In this document: piece after piece, positions 38,190 through 48,370 of the stretch | Layout: each line of letters begins with the position of its first letter | Position numbering within the stretch: position 1 is the stretch's first letter | Source of the DNA: Paraoerskovia sediminicola | GTDB lineage: Bacteria; Actinomycetota; Actinomycetes; Actinomycetales; Cellulomonadaceae | Direction: 5' to 3' | Assembly (NCBI RefSeq): GCF_030296575.1 | Contig: NZ_AP027729.1 | Span: forward strand, 620,001 to 684,000 | DNA length: 64,000 nt | Program-made: the position numbers and the translations under genes | Notes under the pieces: generated by a model | The model's database searches: none | What the model saw: only the letters and a program-made list of their open reading frames with translations | Told to the model about the DNA's origin: nothing

Positions 38190-38262
38190 CCACCTCGCGC
38201 CCCGGGCCTCGACGACGCGGCCCCGCCGGTGGGAACCATGTCAGGGAGGTCTGGTGCCGAAG

Positions 38263-40355
38263 ATGGCGAAGCAGCACACGGCTGCGACGATCTCCGACGT
38301 CGCCGAGGCGGCGGGGGTGTCGCGCGCGACGGTCTCGCGCGTGATGAACGGTCGCTCGACGGTCGACGCGCAGATCAGCGAGCGCGTCCGCGAGGCCGCG
38401 GTGAAGCTCCAGTACCGCCCCTCGAACGTGGCCAGGAGCCTGTCGCTCGGGCGGACGAACACGGTGGCGCTCGTCGTCCCGGACCTGTCCAACCCGATGT
38501 TCCAGCAGATCCTGCGCGGGGTGACCTCGGCCGCCTCGTCGGTCGGCTACCGCGTGCTCGTCGCCGACACGGCCGAGAACCCGCGCGACGAAGCAGCGAT
38601 CGCCCTCGAGGCACGGCTCCGCTGCGACGCGCTGGTGCTCGCGTCCCCGCGCATGGCCGACGCCGAGCTGGTCGACCTGATCCCGAAGGCCTCCCCCGTC
38701 GTCCTGGTCAACCGCACGGCCCCGGGCACCTCGGCGCCGGCGGTCGTGGTCGACTACCGCGCGGGCGCCGCGGCCGTGCTCGAGCACCTCGTCTCGCTCG
38801 GCCACCGCCGGGTCGTGTACCTCGCGGGCCCGCCCGCCAGCGCCTCCGACGCCCAGCGCCGCCTCGGCCTCGAGGACGTCGCCGCCCGCCACGCCGTCGA
38901 GATCATCGAGATCCCCGGCGGGTCGACCGTCGGCGCCGGGCACGGATCGGTCGAGGACGTCCTCGCGACCCGCGCCACCGCCGTCGTCGCCTTCAACGAC
39001 GTCGCCGCGTTCGGGCTGCTCGCCGGCCTCAACGAGTCCGGGGTCGCGGTCCCCGGCGACATCTCCGTGACCGGCTTCGACGACATCGAGCTGGCCCGGT
39101 ACGCCACCCCGTCCCTCACGACCGTCGCGGTGCCCCAGCACGAGCTCGGTCGCCACGCCTGGCAGGAGCTCCGAGCCGTGATCGACCCCGAAGGCCACCC
39201 GTCCCCGACGACCCGGTTCGCGCCGCGACTGGAGGTGCGGGCGAGCTCCGGGCCGGTCCCCCGGTCCGTCGCCGAGGGCGGGCTCGCGCCGGTACAGACC
39301 GGTGCCTCCGCCGGCGGCTCGGCGACTGCCTCACCGACGACGAACGTCTCAGCGACGGCCACGGCGTCGGCCGGGACCGCGACCGCCACCGGGAGCCGGA
39401 CCGAGCCCCGAGCCGAGCCCCGGACCGGGACGTCCGCGCGGACCGGCGGGGCGCCGTCCGACACCGCGACCACGACCAGCTCGAACGGCAGCACCGGGAC
39501 CTTCCGCTGGCGCCCGGACGGCGAGGCCGTGCTCCTCGAGCACGACGGCGAGCGCCTCGCCCGCTACGAGAAGGGCGACCGGCTGCCCCCGGTCCACTCC
39601 CGCCGCCCGTACCTGCACCCGGTCCACACCCTCGCGGGCGTGCCGCTCACGGACGCGGGTCCCGTCGACCACCGGCACCACTACGGCGCCTCGATCGCCG
39701 TCGCGGACGTGAACGGGACCTCGCACTGGGGCGGTCGGACGTTCGTGCAGGACGTCGGGCCGACGCTCCTGCAGAACCACGGTCGCCAGGTGAGCGCCGG
39801 GGCGCGCGTCGACGACACCGACCCGCACGTGCTGCACGACACCGTGCGCTGGTACGACGAGACGGGCGTCCCCCAGCTCGACGAGGACCGGCGGCTCTCG
39901 GCCCGGCCCGTGGGCGACGACGGGTGGGCCCTCGCGTGGCGTACGGTGCTGCGCGCCGACCACGGCGCCCTCGTCATCGGGTCGCCCTCGACGAACGGGC
40001 GACCCGGCGCAGGCTACGGCGGCTGGTTCTGGCGCCTGCCGGTCGCGGGCGACGCGCGGGTGCTCAGCGAGTCGGGCGAGGGCGAGGGGCTCGCGCACGG
40101 CGGCAGGTCGCCCTGGGTCGCGTTCGTCCAGCAGCACGGGGGCGGACGACGACGCTCCTCGCCGTCCAGCAGGGTGAGCCCCGCCCGTGGTTCCTGCGCG
40201 CCGCCGAGTACCCGGGCGCGGGTCCGTCCCTCGCCTGGGACGAGCCGCTCACGGTCCCCGCGGGCGGCACGTTCGAGCTCGGTGTCACGACCGCGCTGTT
40301 GGACCGGGCGCTCGACGTCGACGAGGCCGCCGCGATCGCGCGGGCCCTGCGATGA
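38263..40355 (+). CDS. LacI-family regulator fused to a DUF6807 domain (apparent frameshift at 40138-40142)
   Basis: About 697 aa after restoring one base in a G5 run. Residues 1-330 are a complete LacI repressor (AATISDVAEAAGVSRATVSR, hinge YRPSNVARSLSLGRTNTVAL, effector domain to TPSLTTVAVPQHELG). An 80-residue Ala/Ser/Thr-rich linker follows. From about 412 there is a DUF6807 domain (historically called PmoA-like): YEKGDRLPPVHSRRPYLHPV, VDHRHHYGASIAVADVNG, SHWGGRTFV, then after the shift TTLLAVQQGEPRPWFLRAAE. Both halves share one frame across the linker, so a single indel cannot have created the fusion. ATG 38263 is 12 nt from GGAGGT; GTG 38254 is an alternative start. The stop overlaps the next Gfo/Idh gene by ATGA. 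Confidence 0.85.
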
Positions 40356-41563
40356 GCGGGTCGGGCGCTCGCCCGCCGCTCCCGCCGGCGGTCGCGATCG
40401 TCGGCATCCACGGCCACGGCGCGTCCCACGTGCGTCGCGCCCGTGCGCTCGAGGAGCGCGGCGTGCTGCGGCTGTGCGCCCTGGTCGACCCTCGCCCCGA
40501 CGAGAGCTCCGCCGTCCCGGCGACGGGCGGGGTCGGCGCGCTGCGCCACGGGGAGCACGCCACCGGCGACGCGATCCCGTGGTTCCCGACCCTCGGCGAT
40601 CTGCTGTCGGCTCCCGAGCCCGAGGTGCGGCCCGACGTCGTCGTCCTCTCGACCCCGATCCCGACGCACCTCGCGCTGGCCTCGGCGGCGATGCGCGCGG
40701 GCGTCGACGTCCTGCTCGAGAAGCCGACGACGGCGTCGCTCGCGGAGCACGCCGAGCTCGTCGCGGTGGCGCAGGAGACCGGGCGGCTCTGCCAGGTCGG
40801 GTTCCAGACGTTCGCGTCCCACGCGGTCGCGGCCGTCGAGCAGGCGGTCCGCGAGGGCCAGATCGGCGAGGTGACCGGCGTCGGCGCGGTGGGGACGTGG
40901 GTGCGGACCACGGGCTACTGGCAGCGCGCGCCCTGGGCCGGCAAGCGGCGCACCGGCGGGCGCGACGTCGTCGACGGGGTCGTCACGAACCCGCTGGCGC
41001 ACGCCGTCGCGACGGCTCTGCGCATCGCGGGGGCGACGACCACGGCCGACGTCTCGGACGTCGACGTCGACCTCTTCCACGCCAACCCCATCGAGGCCGA
41101 CGACACGTCGTCGGTCCGCGTGACGACCCGCAGCGGGCTCCGGTGCGGCTTCGGCCTCACGCTGTGCGCCCCGGAGCGCACGCCGGCGACGATCGTCGTG
41201 CACGGCACCGAGGGCCGCATCGAGCTCGCCTACGAGACCGACCGCGTGCGGGTCGTGACGGGCTCCGTCGACCTCGACAAGCAGTACGGGCGCGACGAGC
41301 TCCTCGAGGACCTCCTCGCCGCGCGGCGCGAGCCGGGCCGGCGGCTGGCGTGCGACGTCCGGGACACGGGCGCGTTCATGCGGGTCATGGAGGCCGTCCG
41401 CACCGCGCCCGAGCCGCGCCAGATCGCCGCCGAGCACATCACCTGGCACGGCGAGGGGGCGGACCGCCACCCCGTGGTCACCGACGTCGCGCGGTGGTGC
41501 GAGCGGGTCGCCGTGCAGCACCGCACGTTCACCGAGCTCGGAGCCCCCTGGGCCCACGCTTGA
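40352..41563 (+). CDS. Gfo/Idh/MocA family oxidoreductase
   Basis: 403-aa NAD(P)-dependent oxidoreductase: N-terminal Rossmann AIVGIHGHGASHVRRAR, VVVLSTPIPTHLALA, DVLLEKPTTASLAE with the conserved Lys, and a C-terminal alpha/beta domain (VVHGTEGRIELAYETDRV). The Rossmann glycine motif is unusual (GIHGHGASH), with an extra His. Start overlaps the LacI-DUF6807 stop (ATGA) and its own stop overlaps the next start (TTGA). A DUF6807-Gfo/Idh pairing recurs at 52.9-56.4 kb, hinting that the two act on the same metabolite. Confidence 0.9.
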   Translation: MSGSGARPPLPPAVAIVGIHGHGASHVRRARALEERGVLRLCALVDPRPDESSAVPATGGVGALRHGEHATGDAIPWFPTLGDLLSAPEPEVRPDVVVLSTPIPTHLALASAAMRAGVDVLLEKPTTASLAEHAELVAVAQETGRLCQVGFQTFASHAVAAVEQAVREGQIGEVTGVGAVGTWVRTTGYWQRAPWAGKRRTGGRDVVDGVVTNPLAHAVATALRIAGATTTADVSDVDVDLFHANPIEADDTSSVRVTTRSGLRCGFGLTLCAPERTPATIVVHGTEGRIELAYETDRVRVVTGSVDLDKQYGRDELLEDLLAARREPGRRLACDVRDTGAFMRVMEAVRTAPEPRQIAAEHITWHGEGADRHPVVTDVARWCERVAVQHRTFTELGAPWAHA

Positions 41564-42509
41564 CCGACGTCCTGGCGGCGCTGGCCACCATGGCGGTGGT
41601 GATCGCGGCCGGCTGGGTGCTGCGGGTGCGCGGCGTGCTGGGCGACGACTCGGCCCGGGTCCTCGCGACGGTCTGCTTCTCCGTGGCGGGCCCGTGCCTG
41701 CTGTTCTCGACGGTCGCCCGCGCCGACCTGGGCCGTCTCGCCTCCGGCGGGGCGGTCGTCACGTGGGCGACGACCCTCGCGCTGGCCGCGGTCCTCGCAG
41801 CGATCTGCCGCTGGGGGCTGCGGCTGCCGCCGGGGCGCGCGGCGATCACGACGCTCGCCGGCAGCTACGTCAACGCTGGGAACCTCGGCATCCCGCTGGC
41901 CGTGTACCTGTTCGGGGACGCGCTCGTCGTCGTCCCGACCATGCTCGTCCAGCTGCTGCTGCTGGCTCCGCTGGCGTTCGTCGCGCTCGACCGGGCGGGC
42001 GGGCCCCAGGGGCCGTCCGGCCCGGGCGTCGGACGACGTCGCTCGCCCCTGCGCACGGCCGTCACCAACCCGATCACGGTCGGGACGCTGCTCGGGCTCG
42101 CCGTGGCGGCCGTCCCGTGGACGCCGCCGGACGTCCTGCTCGCCCCGGTCGAGCTGCTGGGCTCTGCCGCTCCCCGCTCGCGCTCCTGACGTTCGGCATG
42201 GCGCTCGCCCCGGTCAGGGTCCCCGGAGCGCCGGTGGACCCGCCAGCCCGCGGCCCGTTCGTCCTGGCCACCGTCTCGAAGTCGGTGGTCCACCCGGCCC
42301 TCGTGTGGGCCGTCGGGACGGCCGCCGGCCTCGAGGGCACCGCGCTGACCGCCGTCGTCGCGACGGCGGCCCTCCCGACGGCGCAGAACGTCGTCGTCTA
42401 CGCGACGAGGTACCGCTGCGCCGTCGGGCTCGCGAGCCGCGTGTGCCTGGTCACCACGATCCTGGCCGCACCCGTGCTGGTGCTGGTGGCCGGGGTCCTG
42501 GGGTCCTGA
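41560..42509 (+). CDS. AEC-family transporter (apparent frameshift at 42172-42175)
   Basis: About 316 aa, auxin efflux carrier/malonate permease family, with roughly ten hydrophobic helices. Landmarks are GSYVNAGNLGIPLAVYLFGD in the first half and, after restoring one C, LTFGMALAPVRV and TALPTAQNVVVYATRY-like NVVVYATRYRC in the second. Start is TTG 41560, overlapping the Gfo/Idh stop (TTGA). It is probably an organic-acid or sugar-acid exporter/importer. It ends 16 bp from the convergent rhaD. Confidence 0.85.
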
Positions 42510-42525
42510 ACCGCTGTCGCGGGGC

Positions 42526-43350
42526 TCAGACCCAGGGCGAGTCGATCCCGAAGGTCCGAGCGGTGTCGCCGATCTCCTGGTCGGTGAGGCGCTCCCCGGC
42601 CCCGCCGGCGGCGAGGTTCATGTACTCGTACTTCGCCCCGGTCTCGGCGTACTCGACCCGGTCGATGGCGCGCGTGACGGAGATGTCCGACCTCGACATC
42701 GTGCCGTGCTTCGACCACAGGGTGATGTCGGCGTCACGCAGACCCGCGACGTTGGCGGCCATCATCTCGGCCGACCCCGGGACGAAGAACGGCAGCACGC
42801 GGATCCCCTGCGAGAGCGCCACGACCGACTCCGGCTCCCAGCGCAGGATCCGGCGGTTCATGTACTCGTCGTCCCGGTACGCCGGGATGTGCGAGAGGTA
42901 GGTCAGGTGCGGCGGCTGGGCGTGGACGACGGCCTGGAAGTCGATCCCGCGTCGCGCGACCTGGTCCTGGTGGACGCCCAGGTGCGAGTTGAACTCGCTC
43001 GTCAGCTTCTCGAAGAGGCGCCGCGGTGACGAGTGGAGCGTCGCGGTGAGCCCGCCCTCGTGGATCTTCAGGGCGCCGACGCAGGCCTCGGGGTCGGACT
43101 CGATCTGGCGGAGCCGCCGTCCGGAGCCCGTGACCAGGACCGTCCCGCCCGCGAGCGCCGGGGCGGCGTCGGGCAGCTCGATCTCCTCCGTGAGCGGGAA
43201 CCGGCGGCGCACCTCGGTGTCCCACCCGAGGTAGACGGAGATGTTGCCCGCGCCGGCCTCGGCGGCGTCGATCTCGCTGATGCGACGGCCCGCGTCGCCC
43301 ATCGCGTGCAGGACCTCGCCCAGGCCTGGACGGATCGGTCGCTCGCTCAT
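42526..43350 (-). CDS. rhaD: L-rhamnulose-1-phosphate aldolase
   Basis: 274 aa, the same length as E. coli RhaD. Class II aldolase that cleaves rhamnulose-1-phosphate to DHAP and L-lactaldehyde. Seen: AGNISVYLG (phosphate-binding Asn/Gly), TVLVTGSGRRLRQI, VVHAQPPHLTYLSHIP with metal-binding His residues, PFFVPGSAEM and LWSKHGTMSRS with the third His. It lies at the end of the rha operon, 82 bp after rhaB. The operon also encodes a second, bifunctional aldolase. Confidence 0.9.
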   Translation of the reverse strand: MSERPIRPGLGEVLHAMGDAGRRISEIDAAEAGAGNISVYLGWDTEVRRRFPLTEEIELPDAAPALAGGTVLVTGSGRRLRQIESDPEACVGALKIHEGGLTATLHSSPRRLFEKLTSEFNSHLGVHQDQVARRGIDFQAVVHAQPPHLTYLSHIPAYRDDEYMNRRILRWEPESVVALSQGIRVLPFFVPGSAEMMAANVAGLRDADITLWSKHGTMSRSDISVTRAIDRVEYAETGAKYEYMNLAAGGAGERLTDQEIGDTARTFGIDSPWV

Positions 43351-43432
43351 CGTTCGTCCTCCTCGCTCGACGGGTCCGGGCTCGTGCTCGGGCCCGGGTG
43401 CTGCGGTCTGTGGCCTGCCCTTGCGCGGACGC

Positions 43433-45016
43433 TCACGGTTCGTAGGTCACGAGCGTCGACGAGCGCCGGACGACGCCCCGCAGGTCGGTGAGCGTGCCGG
43501 TGAGCAGGCCCACCCCGCGGGCCGCGACGACGGCGTTGCCGAGGGCCGCGCCCTCGGTCGGGCCCGCGACGACGGGCAGGCCGGTGGCCTCGGCGGTCAG
43601 CCGGCAGAGCAGGGCGTTCTGCGACCCGCCACCCACGACGTGGATCGCCGTGACGGCGTCGCTGCCGCGCCCCGACAGCTCGGTGACCTGGTCGACCGCG
43701 CGGGCGTAGGCCGCCGCGAGGGAGTCGAGCACACAGCGCACGACCTGACCGACGCCGTCCGGCACCGGTTGGCCCGAGGCCCGCGCGGCCTCGGCGAGCC
43801 GCGCGGACATGTCGCCGGGGGCGAGGAACTGCGGTCCGTCGACGTCCACGACCGTGCGGCCGGGCTCGGCGGTCTCCGCCGCGGCGAGCGCCTCGGCGAG
43901 GGAGACGTCCCGGCCCGACTCGCGCCAGGTCCGCAGGGTCTCCGAGAGCACCCACAGGCCCATGACGTTCTTGAGGTAGCGCACGGTGCCGTCGACGCCG
44001 AGCTCGTTGGTCACGTTCGCCTCGCGCGACGCCTGGGTCAGCACGGGCGCGTCGAGCTCGACGCCGACCAGCGACCAGGTGCCCGAGGAGACGTAGGCGA
44101 AGCGGTCGTCGGCCGCCGGGACCCCGACGACCGCGGACGCGGTGTCGTGGGTGCCGACCGCGACCACCGGCACCGCCCCGAGCCCGGTCAGCGACCGCAC
44201 GCGGCCCGTGAGGTGCCCGACGACGTCCCCCGGCTCGACGAGGTCGGCGAGCCGGCCGCGCAGGTCGCCCAGCGCGGGGTACGCCCGCACGAGGCCGTCG
44301 ATCACGGTGGGCGACCACTGCCGGGTGGTCGCGTCGACGAGCCCGGTCGTCGACGCGTTGGTGACCTCCGCGACGACGCGGCCCGTCAGCCAGGACGCGA
44401 GCAGGTCGGGGATCAGCCGGACGCTCGTGGCGAGGGGCCAGACGGCGTCCTGCGCCCCGGCGACGAGCTGGAACTCGGTGTTGAACGGCTGCGTCTGGAG
44501 CCCGTTCACGCGGTAGTGCGCCTCGGCGCCGAGGGTGTCGAGGACCTTCTCGGCGACGCCCTCGAGGCGAGGGTCGCGATAGCAGCGGGGGTTGCCGAGC
44601 AGGGCGCCGTCGGCACCCGTCAGCCCGTAGTCCACGGCCCAGGAGTCGATGCCGATCGCGCCGAGATCGAGGCCGCGGGCGGCAGCGGCGACCCCGGCCG
44701 CCCGCAGCCCGTCGAGCACGCCGCGCCACAGGTGCAGCAGGTCCCAGTGCAGCGCGGCGCCGTCGCCCTCGGGAACCTCGACCGGGCCGTTCGCGAAGCG
44801 CGCGACCTCCTCGAGCTCGACGCGCTCCCGCCCCGGGTCCCCGTGCAGGAGCGCGAGCATGACGCGGCCGCTCGTCGCACCCAGGTCCACCGCTGCGACG
44901 GCCGCGACGGGCGCGACGGCCTCATCGGCCGCGACGGTCTCATCGGCTGCTCGGGCCGGACCGCGCGCCCCGGCGGGCAGGTCCTGCCCGCCGGGGACGT
45001 CGTCGTGGTCGGTCAT
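43433..45016 (-). CDS. rhaB: Rhamnulokinase
   Basis: Phosphorylates L-rhamnulose at C1. 527 aa, with about 38 extra Ala/Asp-rich residues before the FGGY kinase core that begins AAVDLGATSGRVMLALL. Motifs: GIDSWAVDYGL, NPRCYRDPR, GLQTQPFNTEFQL, VGTHDTASAVVGVP (catalytic Asp), YVSSGTWSLVGVEL and VVGGGSQNALLC. The residue set matches RhaB rather than xylulokinase. 22 bp downstream of the bifunctional aldolase gene. Confidence 0.95.
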   Translation of the reverse strand: MTDHDDVPGGQDLPAGARGPARAADETVAADEAVAPVAAVAAVDLGATSGRVMLALLHGDPGRERVELEEVARFANGPVEVPEGDGAALHWDLLHLWRGVLDGLRAAGVAAAARGLDLGAIGIDSWAVDYGLTGADGALLGNPRCYRDPRLEGVAEKVLDTLGAEAHYRVNGLQTQPFNTEFQLVAGAQDAVWPLATSVRLIPDLLASWLTGRVVAEVTNASTTGLVDATTRQWSPTVIDGLVRAYPALGDLRGRLADLVEPGDVVGHLTGRVRSLTGLGAVPVVAVGTHDTASAVVGVPAADDRFAYVSSGTWSLVGVELDAPVLTQASREANVTNELGVDGTVRYLKNVMGLWVLSETLRTWRESGRDVSLAEALAAAETAEPGRTVVDVDGPQFLAPGDMSARLAEAARASGQPVPDGVGQVVRCVLDSLAAAYARAVDQVTELSGRGSDAVTAIHVVGGGSQNALLCRLTAEATGLPVVAGPTEGAALGNAVVAARGVGLLTGTLTDLRGVVRRSSTLVTYEP

Positions 45017-45038
45017 CTCGGTCTCGGCTCAGCGCGCG

Positions 45039-47132
45039 TCAGCGCAGGAACGCCGCGGCGACGCCGGAGTCCACGGGCACGTTGAGCCCCGTGGTCTGCG
45101 CGAGATCGGGACCGGTCAGCGCGAACACCGCGGCGGCGACGTGCTCCGGGAGCACCTCGCGCTTGAGCAGCGTGCGCTGCGCGTAGTACGCGCCCAGCTC
45201 GTCCTCGGGCACCCCGTAGACCGCGGCACGCTTGGCGCCCCAGCCCCCGGCGAAGATGCCCGAGCCGCGCACGACCCCGTCCGGGTTGATCCCGTTGACG
45301 CGGATCTGGTGCCCGCCGAGCTCGGCCGCGAGCAGGCGCACCTGGTGCGCCTGGTCGGCCTTGGTCGCCGAGTAGGCGATGTTGTTCGGCCCGGCGAACA
45401 GCGCGTTCTTCGACGCGATGTAGACGATGTCCCCGCCCATGGCCTGGTCGATCATCACGCGCGCCGACTCGCGGGCCACGAGGAACGAGCCCTTGGCCAT
45501 CACGTCGTGCTGGAGGTCCCAGTCGGCCTCGGTCGTCTCCAGCAGCGGCTTCGAGATCGAGAGGCCGGCGTTGTTGACGACCAGGTCCACGCCACCGAAG
45601 GCGAGGGCCGCGGCGTCCACCATCGCGGCGACGTCCGACGAGGACGTGACGTCCCCACCGACCGCGACGGCGACGTCGGGCCCGCCGAGCTCGGCGGCGA
45701 CCTCCTGCGCACCCTCGAGGTTGCGGTCGGCGACGACGACGCACGCGCCCTCGGCCGCGAGCCGCTCGGCGATGGCCCTGCCGATGCCCGAGCCCGCGCC
45801 GGTGACGAGGGCGACGCGCGTCGCGAGCGCCTTCGGCTTCGGCATCCGCTGGAGCTTGGCCTCCTCGAGCGCCCAGTACTCGATGCGGAACTTCTCGGCC
45901 TCGTCGATCGGGGCGTACGTGCTGATCGCCTCGGCGCCGCGCATCACGTTGATCGCGTTGACGTAGAACTCGCCGGCCACGCGCGCCGTCTGCTTGTTCT
46001 TGCCGAAGCTGAACATGCCGACGCCCGGCACGAGGACGATCGCCGGGTCCGCGCCGCGGATCGCGGGGCTGTCGGTGTCCGCGTTGCGGTCGTAGTAGCC
46101 CTGGTAGTCCTCGCGGTACTCGGCGTGCAGCTCGCGCAGGCGGGCGACCGTGTCCTCGACGGACGCGTCGGCCGGCAGGTCCACGACGAGCGGCTTGACC
46201 TTGGTCCGCAGGAAGTGGTCGGGGCAGCTCGTGCCCAGGGCAGCGAGCTCGGCGAGGCGCTCGCGCGCCAGGAAGTCGAGGACGACGTCGCTGTCCGTGA
46301 AGTGTCCGAGCTGCGGTGCGTCGGTGGACGCCAGTCCACGGATCGTCGGGGCGAGCGCCGCCGCCTTGGCGCGGCGCTCCGCGGCAACGAGGGCACCGAA
46401 CCCGGGACGCTGCGCGCCGAACGGGTGCTCGCCCTGCTCGGCGAGGGACGCCGTCCGACCCTCGATGAACTGCTCGGCGCGACGGATGATGTCGAGCGAA
46501 CGGGCCTCCGCCTCGGCGCTCGTGGCGCCCCACGCCGTGATGCCGTGGCCGCCGAGGATGCACCCGACCGCCTGCGGGTTGGCCTCCTTGATCGCCGCGA
46601 TGTCGAGGCCGAGCTGGAACCCGGGACGACGCCACGGCACCCAGACGACGTCGTCGCCGAAGATCTCGGCGGTCAGCGCCTCGCCGTCGGCGGCGGTCGC
46701 CACGGCGATGCCCGAGTCCGGGTGCAGGTGGTCGACGTGCGCGGCGTCGACGAGGCCGTGCATGGCCGTGTCGATGCTCGGTGCCGCGCCACCCTTGCCG
46801 TGCAGGCAGAAGTCGAACGCCGCGACCATCTCGTCCTCGCGGTCCACGCCCGGGTAGACCCCGACCATCGCCCGGAGCCGGTCGAGGCGCAGCACCGCGA
46901 GGTTCTTCTCGGTCAGCGTGCCGAGATCCCCGCCGGAGCCCTTGACCCACATCAGCTCGACCGGGTCACCCGTGACCGGATCCGTCTCGGTGCCCTTCGC
47001 GGACGTGTTGCCGCCCGCGTAGTTCGTGACGCGCGGGTCGGAGCCCAGGCGGTTGGAACGGGCGACCAGGTCGGCCACCGCGGCGGTCCCGGTCGTGCTC
47101 ACGGTCGTGCTCGTCGTTGCAGTCATGCTCAT
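45039..47132 (-). CDS. Bifunctional rhamnulose-1-phosphate aldolase/lactaldehyde dehydrogenase (RhaEW type)
   Basis: 697 aa. The N-terminal half is a class II aldolase (VTNYAGGNTSAKG, MWVKGSGGDLGTLTE, VDHLHPDSGIAVA, LGGHGITAWG). The C-terminal part from about 436 is a short-chain dehydrogenase (VALVTGAGSGIGRAIAERL, VVNNAGLS, YSATKADQ with the YxxxK pair). Such fusions cleave rhamnulose-1-phosphate and oxidise lactaldehyde to lactate. ATG 47132 overlaps the rhaI stop (ATGA); a second ATG at 47126 has better GGGAG spacing. Intact, no frameshift. Confidence 0.93.
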   Translation of the reverse strand: MSMTATTSTTVSTTGTAAVADLVARSNRLGSDPRVTNYAGGNTSAKGTETDPVTGDPVELMWVKGSGGDLGTLTEKNLAVLRLDRLRAMVGVYPGVDREDEMVAAFDFCLHGKGGAAPSIDTAMHGLVDAAHVDHLHPDSGIAVATAADGEALTAEIFGDDVVWVPWRRPGFQLGLDIAAIKEANPQAVGCILGGHGITAWGATSAEAEARSLDIIRRAEQFIEGRTASLAEQGEHPFGAQRPGFGALVAAERRAKAAALAPTIRGLASTDAPQLGHFTDSDVVLDFLARERLAELAALGTSCPDHFLRTKVKPLVVDLPADASVEDTVARLRELHAEYREDYQGYYDRNADTDSPAIRGADPAIVLVPGVGMFSFGKNKQTARVAGEFYVNAINVMRGAEAISTYAPIDEAEKFRIEYWALEEAKLQRMPKPKALATRVALVTGAGSGIGRAIAERLAAEGACVVVADRNLEGAQEVAAELGGPDVAVAVGGDVTSSSDVAAMVDAAALAFGGVDLVVNNAGLSISKPLLETTEADWDLQHDVMAKGSFLVARESARVMIDQAMGGDIVYIASKNALFAGPNNIAYSATKADQAHQVRLLAAELGGHQIRVNGINPDGVVRGSGIFAGGWGAKRAAVYGVPEDELGAYYAQRTLLKREVLPEHVAAAVFALTGPDLAQTTGLNVPVDSGVAAAFLR

Positions 47133-48310
47133 GCTCCCCATCCGGCCTGCGCGCCACCGACGCGCTCGGCTGCGATCGTGTCCAGGTATCCCGAGGCGGC
47201 GATGGCGGCCATCGGGTTCGGGTCGAGCCCCTTCTCGGCGCGCAGGTCGGCGAGCAGCCCGCGCACGTCGGTGTTGTACGCGTCCATGAGGACGCCGTTC
47301 GCGCCGAGGACGTCGCCGGCGGTCTGCGCCGCGAGGAGGGCGTCGGCGTCGACGAGCAGCGCCTTGGCCGTGGCCTCCTGGACGTTCATCACCGAGCGGA
47401 TCTGCCCCGGGATCTTGTCCTCGATGTTGTGGCACTGGTCGAGCATGAAGTTCACGCCCGAGTCGGGGCGCAGCGCGTCGGCCTCGACGATCTCGCGCAT
47501 GATCCGGAACAGCTGGAACGGGTCGGCGGCGCCGGCCATCAGGTCGTCGTCCGCGTAGAAGCGCGAGTTGAAGTCGAACGCGCCGAGGCGACCCTGGCGC
47601 AGCAGCTGCGCGACGATGAACTCGATGTTGGTGCCCGGCGCGTGGTGGCCGGTGTCGAGGACGACCTTCGCCTTCTCACCGAGGGCCAGGCAGTGCAGCA
47701 GCGACGTGCCCCAGTCCGGGACGTCCATCGTGTAGAACGCGGGCTCGAAGAACTTGTACTCGAGCACCATCCGGTGGTCGTCGTCGAGGGCCGCGTAGAT
47801 CTCCGCGAGCGAGTCCGCGAGACGGTCCTGGCGGGCACGGATCGAGTCCTGGCCCGGGTAGTTCGTGCCGTCGGGCAGCCAGACCTTGAGCTCCTTGGAG
47901 CCGGTGGCCCGCATGACGTCGACGCACTGCACGTGGTGGGCCACGGCCTTGGCCCGGACGCGGGCGTCAGGGTGGGTGAGCGACCCGAGCTTGTAGTCGT
48001 CGTCCTGGAAGAGGTTCGAGTTGATCATGCCGATCGTGACGCCGAGCTCCTGCGCGTGGCGCGAGAGCTCCGTGTAGTCGTCGACCAGGTCCCACGGGAT
48101 GTGCAGCGACACGCGGGGCGCCGCGCCCGTGTAGCGGTTCACCTGGGCGGCGTCCGCGAGCTTCTCGAACGGGTCGCGCGGGGTGCCGGGGGTGCCGAAC
48201 ACCTTGAAGCGGGTGCCGCTGTTGCCGAACGCCCACGAGGGCAGCTCGATGGTCTGGTTGCCGAGCGCCTCACGGAGCCGCCCGTCCAGGGTGGGTGTGG
48301 TCACCGTCAT
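47129..48310 (-). CDS. rhaI: L-rhamnose isomerase (RhaI type)
   Basis: Converts L-rhamnose to L-rhamnulose. 393 aa from ATG 48310 behind GAGGAGGAA. Similar in length and motifs to the Pseudomonas stutzeri-type enzyme rather than E. coli RhaA: ELKVWLPDGTNYPGQDS, EYKFFEPAFYTMDVPDWGT, VVLDTGHHAPGTNIEF and LGAFDFNSRFYADDDLMAG carry the metal-binding Glu/Asp/His residues. First gene of the catabolic operon, with an operator palindrome about 60 bp upstream. Confidence 0.95.
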   Translation of the reverse strand: MTVTTPTLDGRLREALGNQTIELPSWAFGNSGTRFKVFGTPGTPRDPFEKLADAAQVNRYTGAAPRVSLHIPWDLVDDYTELSRHAQELGVTIGMINSNLFQDDDYKLGSLTHPDARVRAKAVAHHVQCVDVMRATGSKELKVWLPDGTNYPGQDSIRARQDRLADSLAEIYAALDDDHRMVLEYKFFEPAFYTMDVPDWGTSLLHCLALGEKAKVVLDTGHHAPGTNIEFIVAQLLRQGRLGAFDFNSRFYADDDLMAGAADPFQLFRIMREIVEADALRPDSGVNFMLDQCHNIEDKIPGQIRSVMNVQEATAKALLVDADALLAAQTAGDVLGANGVLMDAYNTDVRGLLADLRAEKGLDPNPMAAIAASGYLDTIAAERVGGAQAGWGA

Positions 48311-48370
48311 GGTTCCTCCTCGCCCGCGCATCGGTGCGGGGCTCCGGGGCCGGGTCGGCCCGCCGTGTGT

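Noticed and set aside
39250-39500. LacI-DUF6807 fusion as an artefact of a lost base
   Set aside because: Both domains share one frame, so a single indel in the linker could not join them; at least two compensating errors would be needed. Kept as a fusion with a resequencing check proposed.
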